Source: an archaeon (GTDB taxonomy: Archaea > Iainarchaeota > Iainarchaeia > Iainarchaeales > CSSED10-239). Taken from it: a stretch of DNA of 64,000 nt. Where the stretch lies: contig JALNXN010000002.1 in assembly GCA_023230325.1 (NCBI GenBank), positions 75,190 through 139,189 on the forward strand. Direction: 5' to 3'. Positions within the stretch are counted from its first letter, which is position 1. Each line of letters begins with the position of its first letter. The notes beneath the pieces are model-generated. The model did not search any database. It was not told the DNA's origin and saw only the letters and a program-made list of their open reading frames with translations. This document shows, piece by piece, positions 10,847-18,991 of this stretch. The translations under genes and the position numbers were made by a program.

Positions 10847-11027
10847 ACAAATGTTTAATGCTGTGTTTTTGTTGTTCTTTATTCTTTCTGTTTTGTTGTT
10901 TTTAGATTTAAATATTATTCTTAATTTATAATTATAATTTACATCAAATTATATATAAATATATCTATATATGGAAAGTCTTTAAAAAAGAATCAATTTA
11001 AAAAAAAAGAAAAAAAGGGAAAGGAAA

Positions 11028-11363
11028 TTATTTAGTATTTGCAACCCTAATGATTGCAACGATTGAAACAATCATTGCAGCTGGTCCTACAAAGTGAACT
11101 AAATTTATTAAAATTCCTCTTAAAAGATCCCCAATTACAGGTAATGCATTTATAGAATTGCTTGTTGCAATAAATGCTATTGCTGCAATTAAGAATAAAG
11201 ATACATTTCTGTCAGAGATGTTTAATAATCCAATTATTAAACCTAAGATTATTAGTGCTACTGATACCCAACTTGGATTTCCTGTAGAGTAAATCAATCC
11301 AAAAATAATTGAAATTAAAATTCCAAATAAAAAAGCATAAGCCCCTATTTTTTGAAAGTCCAT
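11028..11363 (-). CDS. Small four-helix membrane protein, unknown function
   Basis: 111 residues, nearly all hydrophobic. About four transmembrane helices can be drawn: residues 8-26, 32-48, 56-75 and 83-107. No catalytic or binding motif was seen. The start ATG is preceded by a G-rich stretch (GGGGGCAG) that can act as ribosome-binding site. It lies downstream of the winged-helix regulator across a 393-base gap and upstream of the giant surface-protein gene, so it may be transcribed alone. Function unknown. Confidence 0.7.
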   Translation of the reverse strand: MDFQKIGAYAFLFGILISIIFGLIYSTGNPSWVSVALIILGLIIGLLNISDRNVSLFLIAAIAFIATSNSINALPVIGDLLRGILINLVHFVGPAAMIVSIVAIIRVANTK

Positions 11364-11756
11364 TTTTTTCTGCCCCCATACCTAAATTGTATATTAGAAT
11401 TATAGAACAAAAGATTTAAATATATTAATTTTTGTAAACAAAGATAGGTTGTTTGAAAAAAGAGTGGGGATTACAGAAAAGGGATAGAAAAAGGAAAATT
11501 GGAAACTGATTTTAAAAGAAAATGAAAGACTATGAATTAAAAAATTTTTAATTAAAGGATTTTTAAAAAAGAAGATTTGTGATAAGAAAAATAAGGGCAG
11601 AAAAGAAGAAGGAAAAACATATCAGTCAATCCTTCTAATTTTTATAAGTTTTAAAAAAGGCAGAAAAGGGAAAAGCAAGAAAAGAAAGATATGTAATTAA
11701 AAAAGGGGTTTTTTAATTAAAGGGGGTTAATTATTTTGCAAAAGTAAAAAATACTT
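11364..11756. other. Purine-rich 393-base intergenic region with two palindromes
   Basis: No coding frame is convincing here. The plus strand is strikingly purine-rich. Two A/T palindromes stand out: 11535-11553 (AATTAAAAA arms about one base) and 11694-11719 (11-bp arms around GGGG). The string GGCAGAAAAG occurs at 11596-11605 and 11659-11668. The promoter of the small membrane-protein gene should lie at the left end, near 11390-11420, where AT-rich sequence occurs. The palindromes may end transcripts of the regulator gene that enter from the right. Confidence 0.5.
11694..11719. terminator. Perfect hairpin downstream of the winged-helix gene
   Basis: The arms TAATTAAAAAA and TTTTTTAATTA flank a GGGG loop (CCCC on the minus strand). 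It lies 37 bases past the stop codon of the minus-strand regulator gene. The minus-strand RNA would end in an A/U-rich stem with U-runs, consistent with a terminator. Archaeal termination mainly needs the U-run, so the role of the stem is inferred. Confidence 0.4.
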
Positions 11757-12218
11757 TTACCTAACAATAAAGTATACCTTTCTTCCTGCTTGCACTTTCC
11801 TTAAGTATCCATTGTTTACTAGTTTGTTTAATCTCTGTGATGCTGCATTTGATCCCTTATAATTAAATTCATTTTGGACCATCTCAGCGTCAACTTTTTG
11901 TTTAACTTTAATAAAAGAAATTATCTTGTCATCTATCTCTGGTAATATGTTGTAAACATCTGTGTTTTGTTCTTGCTTAGTCTTTATGTTGTTTTTAACT
12001 AAAAACTGTAAGCTATCATACTTCTCTCTTAGTTCTAAAAGTATGTTGTTTGTCTTTTTTCTTTCTTCTATTAATTGATGAATGATTACTGAAAGTATTA
12101 ATGGATCATTAAACTTTTCTTGGATTTGAATAAGATCACTCAAACCCAGTTCTTTTGTGTCTTCTTTGAGTAACAACTCTAGAAATTTCTGTTTTGTGTT
12201 AATGTCATTTTCTGTCAT
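11757..12218 (-). CDS. Winged-helix transcriptional regulator-like protein
   Basis: 153 residues. The N-terminal 95 residues are helical and charged, with a likely coiled coil (IIHQLIEERKKTNNILLELR) that could drive dimerisation. Residues about 98-153 look like a winged helix: DDKIISFIKVKQKVDAEMVQ, then the recognition region SNAASQRLNKLVNNGYLRKV and a wing GRKVYFIV. It is presumably a DNA-binding regulator, possibly acting on itself, because an inverted repeat overlaps its own start codon. The 'QRLNKLVNNGYL' pattern is typical of MarR/ArsR-like wHTH folds, but no specific family can be named. Confidence 0.65.
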   Translation of the reverse strand: MTENDINTKQKFLELLLKEDTKELGLSDLIQIQEKFNDPLILSVIIHQLIEERKKTNNILLELREKYDSLQFLVKNNIKTKQEQNTDVYNILPEIDDKIISFIKVKQKVDAEMVQNEFNYKGSNAASQRLNKLVNNGYLRKVQAGRKVYFIVR

Positions 12219-12238
12219 AATATATCATGATTATGTCA
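12213..12238. promoter_or_regulatory. Inverted repeat straddling the start codon of the winged-helix gene
   Basis: Read on the minus strand, TGACATAAT and ATTATGACA are separated by 8 bases, giving 9-bp arms with one mismatch. The second arm contains the ATG start of the regulator gene. A weak TATA-like element (TTTTAATAC) lies just upstream, so transcription would begin inside or beside the repeat. The position suits an autorepression operator; this is inference. Confidence 0.4.
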
Positions 12239-12412
12239 TGAAAGTATTAAAAGAGCATCGGTTTAAAATTTCTTAAGAAATAGGTTTTTTTGTTTGATTT
12301 TCTAACCGCTTTTTGATGGCTAAAAAGATCAAGCTTTCTTTATTAAAATATTATATAGTATACACAAAACCATTTAATAAACTAATGAGTTTGGATTATT
12401 AACTTTTTTTCC

Positions 12413-13507
12413 TTAAAAGATTCTAGATTCTCTTCTTGGCACCCTAAACCCAAATTTTCTTGTTTTTTCTAAAATTGTGTTTGTTATTGAATCAATTTCA
12501 TCAAGCCTTAGTCTGCTTCTCAAATCTGCTTCTATTAGGGGTGAAGGATAAACATATCTTTTGTTTAGATTAGAAACTGAGGAGATGTTTGAGACAATCT
12601 GTTCTGTGTATTCTTTTAAGGACAAGCCAAAACTCTCAAAGTAAATAAATTCTAGTCTTAAAGGAAAGTCATCTTCTGAAAGTTTAATATAAAGAATATA
12701 AAGGTTGTCAGAGACCTCTTTTGGAAAGTCCTTTAAGATTGGATGTTCTTTAAAGTTGTCTGAATATTTAATAACACAAGTTCTTTCATTTTTAGAGAGC
12801 AGAGAGAAGACTAAGAAAGGATCATACAGTTCATTTGTTAGCTTCTCTTTTATTATCTTTTCTTCTAAGAATTTAAAAAATCTGTTTGCTCTTGAGTCTT
12901 CAATACACCCAACCAAGTAGACTTTTTTTTCTTTACAAAGATTATAGATATTAATAAAATTATTAATTAAGGAATTATAAGAAGAAAGTAATTTAGATTC
13001 CTTTGAAGGCTTAGAAATATATTGTGGAACAATTGAACCATCAATTAAACAAAAATTAGAATCACTTTTTTCAATTATTTCAAAAGAAAGCCCAATCTCT
13101 TTTTCTAATCTCAAAATTGAGGTGTTCCAAACAATCTCTTCAAGTTCTAAAGCAGAAGTTGTGATGTATGGTTTTGCAAGATTATAGGCTTTTGGAAAAT
13201 AGGTTGCCTTTTCTAGTTTTGAATTTCTGTAATTGAAGACTACTCCAACTTCCTTAATTATGGTAATGTTTGCAAAATTAAATTGTTTGTTTACAAAACC
13301 AGAATCAACACCAATAAAGGAACTATTTTGGTCTTTTATAATTTCAATTTTGTTAATTATTTTTTCTAAGTTGTTGTATGGATTATTAATTTCTTTGAAG
13401 TTGTTCTTTTTCAAGTATTTAATTGTTAATTGGTTCTTTTCATAGTTGTTAACCATTAGATTAACAATATTTTGTAAGTTGTCCATAATCATTATATTAA
13501 ACCACAA
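12413..13507 (-). CDS. nurA: NurA-family 5'-3' nuclease
   Basis: 364 residues as drawn. The NurA domain is recognised by GVDSGF near residue 66 with a metal-binding Asp, LIDGSIVP near residue 152, GCIEDSRANRFF near residue 200 and YPSPLIEADLRSRLR near the C-terminus. NurA works with the HerA helicase in resecting DNA ends for homologous recombination. No herA gene is in this window. The first Met lies about 10 bases from the TATA box, too close for its own transcript. The start is more likely Met6 (13492) or Met8 (13486), giving MDNLQNIVNLMV and a nearly leaderless mRNA. Confidence 0.85.
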   Translation of the reverse strand: MWFNIMIMDNLQNIVNLMVNNYEKNQLTIKYLKKNNFKEINNPYNNLEKIINKIEIIKDQNSSFIGVDSGFVNKQFNFANITIIKEVGVVFNYRNSKLEKATYFPKAYNLAKPYITTSALELEEIVWNTSILRLEKEIGLSFEIIEKSDSNFCLIDGSIVPQYISKPSKESKLLSSYNSLINNFINIYNLCKEKKVYLVGCIEDSRANRFFKFLEEKIIKEKLTNELYDPFLVFSLLSKNERTCVIKYSDNFKEHPILKDFPKEVSDNLYILYIKLSEDDFPLRLEFIYFESFGLSLKEYTEQIVSNISSVSNLNKRYVYPSPLIEADLRSRLRLDEIDSITNTILEKTRKFGFRVPRRESRIF

Positions 13508-13534
13508 ACAATTTATTAATATATAAGAAAGAAT
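13505..13534 (-). promoter_or_regulatory. TATA promoter of nurA, proximal repeat copy
   Basis: On the minus strand this contains CTTATATATTAATAAAT, a good archaeal TATA box. It is placed so that transcription would start near the inner ATGs of nurA (13486-13492). The same 30 bases occur again at 13569-13598. Confidence 0.55.
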
Positions 13535-13568
13535 CTTTTTCTGTGTGGGTAAAAAAAGATATTTCTAG

Positions 13569-13598
13569 CAAACAATTTATTAATATATAAGAAAGAAT
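13569..13598 (-). repeat. Upstream duplicate of the nurA promoter box
   Basis: This is a perfect 30-base copy of 13505-13534, in the same orientation 64 bases upstream, again with the TATA-like core. It may be a second promoter or a relic of a short duplication. Confidence 0.75.
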
Positions 13599-13710
13599 AG
13601 GATTAAAGGATGAAGGCTTAAAGAAGAAAAGAAAAATGGAAATTTAAAAAAAGAAATAAAATTGGGATTGAAAATTAATAACTAAGAAAAATAAAGAATA
13701 AGAAAAGAAG

Positions 13711-14616
13711 TTACATTGCCTCTAATCTTCTAATCCTTTCCTCAATTGGAGGATGTGTTGAAAATAGATTTCTTTTTTTTCTTTTTAAGGGATTAGAAAT
13801 ATATAGATGTGCTGAGCCTTTAGAGGCTGAAGCCACTGGTCTGTCTATTGAGGAGATCTTTCTTAAAGCACTTGCAAGACCTTTTGGGTACCTTGTTAAC
13901 TCTGCTCCAGAAGCGTCTGCCAAATATTCTCTTTTTCTTGAAATTGACATCTGTATAAGTAGGGCAATTATTGGAGAGAAGATTACAAAAGCTATGGCTA
14001 TAACTAAAACCAAGATCCCTCCTTTGTTATCGTTACCACCTCCTGAAGCTCCACCAAATATCAAAGACCTAAAAGCAATATCTGACACCATGACTATTAG
14101 TCCAAAAAGAACAGTAACAATCATCATAACTTTTATGTCTCTGTTTTTTATATGTGAAAGTTCGTGGGCAATTACTCCTTCTAGCTCCTCTCTGTTTAAA
14201 AGCTCTAAAAGACCAGAAGTTACAGCTACAGAAGAATGCTTTGGATCTCTTCCAGTTGCAAAAGCATTTGGAGAAACATCATTAATAACATATACTTTTG
14301 GTTTTGGGATTCCAGCAGCAATTGCTAATCCCTCAACTAGATTATCCAAGTATTTATGTTTTGGATTTTTTTCATCAATTGGTTTTGCTTTTGAGGTTGA
14401 GAGTACAATTTTGTCTCCTGAATAGTAACCTATTAACGCAAAGATAATTGCAAAGAGTCCAGCAAAAAACAAGATTCCAAAACCTGCAAATGAGAATATT
14501 AATTTTAAACAATATCCAATAACCAAGATTAAGATAAAGAAGATAAACATTAAAAAATAGGTTTTTATATTATTTCTTCGTATCTCAGAATAAAAACTTT
14601 TAGAACTCATAATCAC
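13711..14616 (-). CDS. htpX: HtpX-like membrane zinc protease (M48)
   Basis: 301 residues. Two membrane helices at residues 19-40 and 43-64 precede the catalytic motif HELSH at 151-155. Two more helices follow (about 163-185 and 200-222), then REYLADASGAEL, which supplies the third zinc ligand (Glu). The C-terminal FSTHPPIEERIRRLE is the usual HtpX ending. HtpX degrades damaged membrane proteins in membrane quality control. Translation may start at Met1 or Met3. It appears to be a single-gene unit between nurA and the fibre-like triplet. Confidence 0.93.
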   Translation of the reverse strand: MIMSSKSFYSEIRRNNIKTYFLMFIFFILILVIGYCLKLIFSFAGFGILFFAGLFAIIFALIGYYSGDKIVLSTSKAKPIDEKNPKHKYLDNLVEGLAIAAGIPKPKVYVINDVSPNAFATGRDPKHSSVAVTSGLLELLNREELEGVIAHELSHIKNRDIKVMMIVTVLFGLIVMVSDIAFRSLIFGGASGGGNDNKGGILVLVIAIAFVIFSPIIALLIQMSISRKREYLADASGAELTRYPKGLASALRKISSIDRPVASASKGSAHLYISNPLKRKKRNLFSTHPPIEERIRRLEAM

Positions 14617-14715
14617 ACATCTTTATAGTCAATATATAACTATTGAGTAAACAGTTTAAATAATTATTTGTTTTTTAGAAATTAAAAAAATATAAAAAGA
14701 AGAGGTAGGATAAAT

Positions 14716-16092
14716 TTATTCTACCCCTGAATTTCCTGATGATCCTGATGAATATTTAGTAACACCATCAAAAACACAAGTTATATCTGAATAATATTTC
14801 TCTGTAGTTGTTCCTCTTGCCCATAGATTATCAGATTGCACCCAAGCAATATTGGAAACAGAATCGCTAACTTCATCACCACTTAAAAATTTACCATTAT
14901 GCAATGCACAAAATGCTTTTCCTGAAATCTCATTTCCATTTAGTTTAAAAGGTCCACCATCCAATTCAGTCACATTCTCAAATCTTACATTTCCATATGT
15001 TACATTTATTTCAGAACCATTAAAACTAACATCACAATCATGATTTGTTCTTGCAACTCCTAAAGAAGTATTTGGTCCACTCCTATAAACAAAAACATCC
15101 ACAGAATTACATAAGAGTGCAGTCAATGCCTCCTCAGACAACTTCTTAACAGTCAAAGAGTTGTTTGCAAAGTCCACAGTTTCCATTATGTCCAAGTCTG
15201 CATTTTCCACAGCACCCTCAGCAAATTTATTTGTTGTTATAAAGTCGTCTGCAAGCTTAGAAGTAATTATTGCCCCATCATTCAATTTATTAGTTGTAAT
15301 TTCATTGTTACCAATCATACTATTTACAATTCCTAGATCCTTGATTGAAAAAGTATTCATTTCAGAAGGGTTTGTTTTTAATATACCAGCACCAGCTTCC
15401 ATTAAATCAATAGCTGCAATTGTGCCAACTGCAACAAAAGCAGAATTATCTGGATTCTTTGACAAATAATTAATTCCAGAATTATTATTCAATATTTTAA
15501 AATCAACATAATTTAGACCTTCATTTGCAAAATTACTTTTAGTTAAAGTATTATTTTTAATCTTTGAACCAGTAACTGCATTATCTACTAAATTTTCTCC
15601 ATAAACATAATTAATTTTACTTTCTGAAACACTGTTATCCTTTAGCTTATTTGTTGTGATTGATTTATCTGCAAATTTATTATTATTTAGAGAATTAACC
15701 ACTAAATTGTTTGCATAATACTCTAAACTACTATAATTTGGATTTGAAATTGAAATTGTTTTAGGAAAACTACTATTGTTTACTTCAACTATAATTCTTA
15801 ATGGGAAAGTCTTATCAGTTCCTGTCAAATCTTTAGAAATTGGATCTGTAAAAAAACCAGTGGCTATTTCGGAGTTAAAGTTTGCATATGGTAAATTTGT
15901 TTTATCTAAAACTAAATTATCGTTTGATATAACATTAACATATGCTTTTATTCCAATATCTTGAGAGGTATCACTTAAATTTAAATCTCCAGTTATCTTA
16001 ATTACAAAAGGAACATCGTGTGCATATCCAACATTTATAATTAAAAGAAAACTAATTATTATTACAAAAATTCCAAATATTTTTTTTATCAT
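14716..16092 (-). CDS. Secreted TTNKI-repeat fibre-like protein, copy 3 of a tandem triplet
   Basis: 458 residues with a signal peptide (MIKKIFGIFVIIISFLLI). The N-terminal domain VPFVIKITGDLNL...GFFSDP is shared with the next two genes. Residues about 130-200 and 255-325 are strings of roughly ten-residue repeats such as ITTNKLKDNSVSESKI and AVTGSKIKNNTLTKSNF. The C-terminal domain has several cysteines (LCNSVDV, AFCALHNG, ITCVFDG). Such repeats resemble trimeric stalks of phage tail fibres and bacterial adhesins, so an extracellular fibre is plausible. There is no membrane anchor at the C-terminus. It is the last gene transcribed, 23 bases after its neighbour, behind a GGTGATT ribosome-binding site. 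Confidence 0.75.
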   Translation of the reverse strand: MIKKIFGIFVIIISFLLIINVGYAHDVPFVIKITGDLNLSDTSQDIGIKAYVNVISNDNLVLDKTNLPYANFNSEIATGFFTDPISKDLTGTDKTFPLRIIVEVNNSSFPKTISISNPNYSSLEYYANNLVVNSLNNNKFADKSITTNKLKDNSVSESKINYVYGENLVDNAVTGSKIKNNTLTKSNFANEGLNYVDFKILNNNSGINYLSKNPDNSAFVAVGTIAAIDLMEAGAGILKTNPSEMNTFSIKDLGIVNSMIGNNEITTNKLNDGAIITSKLADDFITTNKFAEGAVENADLDIMETVDFANNSLTVKKLSEEALTALLCNSVDVFVYRSGPNTSLGVARTNHDCDVSFNGSEINVTYGNVRFENVTELDGGPFKLNGNEISGKAFCALHNGKFLSGDEVSDSVSNIAWVQSDNLWARGTTTEKYYSDITCVFDGVTKYSSGSSGNSGVE

Positions 16093-16115
16093 TTACAATC
16101 ACCTAATATACAATA

Positions 16116-17483
16116 TCATTCAATATAATAAAATTCACAAACTATATTTTTAATTTTAGAAGTACCAGAATCAACTTGCAATTCTCCTTTTTCTGTCAAA
16201 CCTAAAAGGCTATTAAAAGATCCACTTTCTGTAGTGTATGAGTTTAGACTTCCACCTCTAGAGTTACAATAACCTTTTATTAAATTTATATTTTTTGTAA
16301 AATCTTTATTTGAAAAATAATATTTAGTAGAAGCATCTTTCTTTATTAAAATATTATTATATGTTACTAAATATTTATTTTCTGAATTATTATAATTAAT
16401 ATTACAATTATCAAATTCTAAATCATACATATTACCAGAAACACTATAATATGTTTGACCACACTTTAATAGTGAATAGTATTCTGTGTTATTTAATTTA
16501 TCTTGATTTATGTTTTTATTTTTAATTTTTGAATTTGTTACAGCTTGATTTTGAATCTTACTAGTAACAATTGCATCAGCCATAATTTTTTGTCTTGAAA
16601 CTGAGTTGTCTGAAAGTTTAGGATTTGTTACTGCTAAGTCTTTTATTTTGTTAGTTGTAACAGAATTATCTTCAAACATACCTGTTTCAACTTTTTCATT
16701 ACCAATACCTACATAGGTCGTATTTAACATTGTAACAAAAGCCTTAAACAAACCTTGCCCAACAGCAAATTCATAATCTTCTGAAACATTAGAAACCCAA
16801 GAAAAATTATCATTTTCTGTTTTTGCTAAGAATTCTGAATAGGTTGTGTTAGGATTAGATGGTTCTATTTTTAACTTTGGTTTTTCAATAGTGTTGTCAG
16901 CTACTTTTTCAGAAACAATTGCCTCTAATGAAAAATCTGTACCTTTAATTGAATCATTCTTAATCTTATTTGTAGTTACTACATTTTCAGGAATACTAAC
17001 AGTCCAAATTGAATTAGCTCCCAAGTCATTTTCTCCAACTGCATTATCTTTAATCTTAGGGGTAGTAATTGAACTATCAACAATGTCTACTGTATAACTT
17101 AAATTACTATAATTTGGGTTTGGAAAAAGAATAGGGTCTGAATTATTAATAACAGTATAGTCTATTCCATTTACTATATATGTTCTACTAACACTTAAAA
17201 CAAAACTATAACTCTCACCATCTCCAGTTTTAGAAATATCAAATGGGTCTGAGAAAAAACCATTATAAAGTCCTAATCTTAAATCATCATAATTTGAATA
17301 ATATTTATAACCTATTAAATGATCATTAACAAAAGCATAAACAACATAAGTTCCATTAGTTTCTGTTAAATCAATACTACCTGTAATTTTTACAACTGAT
17401 GGAATACTAAATGAACTTACCACCCCAACACTTATAAAAAAGAATATAAATATTATAAAAATCTTTAAAAATTTATTTTTCAT
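16116..17483 (-). CDS. Secreted TTNKI-repeat fibre-like protein, copy 2 of a tandem triplet
   Basis: 455 residues with a signal peptide (KNKFLKIFIIFIFFFISVGV). The N-terminal domain has IPSVVKITGSIDL and GFFSDPFDISKTGD. Repeat blocks at about residues 135-200 and 275-335 include VVTTNKIKNDSIKGTDF and AIVTSKIQNQAVTNSKI. A spacer (residues about 205-270) separates the two blocks, as in the paralogues. The C-terminal head carries cysteines in LLKCGQTYY, GYCNSRGGSL and IVCEFYYIE, at places equivalent to those of the neighbours. It probably assembles with or substitutes for the other two copies. Function is otherwise unknown. Confidence 0.75.
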   Translation of the reverse strand: MKNKFLKIFIIFIFFFISVGVVSSFSIPSVVKITGSIDLTETNGTYVVYAFVNDHLIGYKYYSNYDDLRLGLYNGFFSDPFDISKTGDGESYSFVLSVSRTYIVNGIDYTVINNSDPILFPNPNYSNLSYTVDIVDSSITTPKIKDNAVGENDLGANSIWTVSIPENVVTTNKIKNDSIKGTDFSLEAIVSEKVADNTIEKPKLKIEPSNPNTTYSEFLAKTENDNFSWVSNVSEDYEFAVGQGLFKAFVTMLNTTYVGIGNEKVETGMFEDNSVTTNKIKDLAVTNPKLSDNSVSRQKIMADAIVTSKIQNQAVTNSKIKNKNINQDKLNNTEYYSLLKCGQTYYSVSGNMYDLEFDNCNINYNNSENKYLVTYNNILIKKDASTKYYFSNKDFTKNINLIKGYCNSRGGSLNSYTTESGSFNSLLGLTEKGELQVDSGTSKIKNIVCEFYYIE

Positions 17484-17506
17484 AAAATCACCTTATAAAT
17501 TAAAAA

Positions 17507-18889
17507 TTAACTATAAATCTCCTCAAATACACAAGTTACAGTTTCTAAATAGTTTTTACTATCGTCACTATAAACATAATCAAAAGTATAATTCTTATTA
17601 TTCCCTTTATTAAAAGTATAAGCCAAACCATTAGCATATGATTTTGAAACTTCAGTAAAATCAGACATATAGCCACCTAACTTACTACAAAACCATCTAG
17701 AAGTTAATTTCAAATCATCTGATTCATTAAAAAGGTATATGCCCTGATATGCATAATTTGCAGAGATGTTAGAAACATCAAAAGTTATACTTATTTTTGT
17801 TGGATCATCTCTGTTAACAAAACAAGAATCATTTATATTTAGGGTAGTTGAGTCTATTATAAATGTACCATTTTCAATAACTGGTCCAATTTCTATTTTT
17901 TTATTTACACAATATGTAGATTTAATAATCTTGTCATCTAGCTTTTCTAACCCAACATCAAAATCTTTAATCTTAGAGGTAGCAATTGAAGAATTTAAAA
18001 CCTTGTCTGTAGATACTGAAGAATCAATAATCTTATTTGTTGTAATTGCACTATTTGCAATTTTATGACCAGTAACTGCAGAAACGTCAATCTTAGGAGT
18101 TGTTATATTTTTTGATTTAATATGCTTTGCCTTAACTCCTGAACTCACAACACTTAAAACAGAGTTTGATAAACCTAAACCTTCAAGTGCAACTATTTTA
18201 GGACCACCTCCAAAGTTGTAGTCTTTTGTTGCAAGAGCACCCTCACTATTAATAGAAACTAAGCTTTCTAAATTAACTTGAACTGAATTTAATTTATCAG
18301 GACTAATTGAGCTATTTTGGATATGAGTATTAGTTATAGAATTGTTTGCAATCTTAGAAGTTGAAATCATAGATAATTTCCCATTAATTGCATCATCTTT
18401 AATTTTTGAATTTGTAACTGATCTTAAAGCAATTTTGTTTACTTTAATAGTATCATTTATAATATTTTCACTTGTAACAGAATCGTTATCAATATAATTA
18501 AAAGAAACTGCGCCTAATTCTGAAAAGTAAGGGTTTAGAATTTTAAAATTATAAGATAGATTCTCTGCAACACCAAATCCTTCAACAGAATTATCTATAA
18601 TCTTTATTCTATATTCTAAATCTAAATACTTTTCATTTTTTGGAATGTTGTTTACAACATCTGAAAAGAAACCTTCTAAAAATTCATCATTATCATTTGT
18701 AAATGCTATTTGAACACTATTAAAAGTAACTGTTGCGGATGTAAAAGTAATATCATCAACATTATCTATAAACTCTCCTTTAAATTTAAAGACAAGTGGG
18801 ATATCTGCAGTTGTGCTAGAAGCACCTGCAAATAATGCACTTGATATTAAAATTATTGAAAATAACAAAAGTATATATTTCTTAAACAT
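17507..18889 (-). CDS. Secreted TTNKI-repeat fibre-like protein, copy 1 of a tandem triplet
   Basis: 460 residues; first gene of the triplet in the direction of transcription. Signal peptide: FKKYILLLFSIILISSALFA. The N-terminal domain (IPLVFKFKGEF, GFFSDVVNN, NPYFSELGAV) aligns by eye with the other copies. Repeat blocks near residues 135-205 and 250-320 include SVTNSKIKDDAI and AITTNKIIDSSVSTDKVLNS. The C-terminal head has STYCVNKK, WFCSKLGGYMS and VTCVFEEIYS. The copies have diverged strongly in sequence while keeping length and architecture, which suggests an old duplication under selection. A TATA-like AT-rich region lies at about 18905-18930. Confidence 0.75.
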   Translation of the reverse strand: MFKKYILLLFSIILISSALFAGASSTTADIPLVFKFKGEFIDNVDDITFTSATVTFNSVQIAFTNDNDEFLEGFFSDVVNNIPKNEKYLDLEYRIKIIDNSVEGFGVAENLSYNFKILNPYFSELGAVSFNYIDNDSVTSENIINDTIKVNKIALRSVTNSKIKDDAINGKLSMISTSKIANNSITNTHIQNSSISPDKLNSVQVNLESLVSINSEGALATKDYNFGGGPKIVALEGLGLSNSVLSVVSSGVKAKHIKSKNITTPKIDVSAVTGHKIANSAITTNKIIDSSVSTDKVLNSSIATSKIKDFDVGLEKLDDKIIKSTYCVNKKIEIGPVIENGTFIIDSTTLNINDSCFVNRDDPTKISITFDVSNISANYAYQGIYLFNESDDLKLTSRWFCSKLGGYMSDFTEVSKSYANGLAYTFNKGNNKNYTFDYVYSDDSKNYLETVTCVFEEIYS

Positions 18890-18991
18890 AATCTACCATT
18901 CCATATTTTTTATAAAGTTTTTATATAAATTATTTAGAAATATTATAATTAGAAACATTTATAAATACATAACTTTAAGTAAGAAATAACT

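Noticed and set aside
13994-14425. 143-codon plus-strand frame
   Set aside because: It runs antisense through htpX and shows no domain.
14716-18889. Possible prophage tail-fibre module
   Set aside because: The repeats resemble tail fibres, but each protein has a signal peptide and no phage structural, packaging or integrase gene lies nearby.
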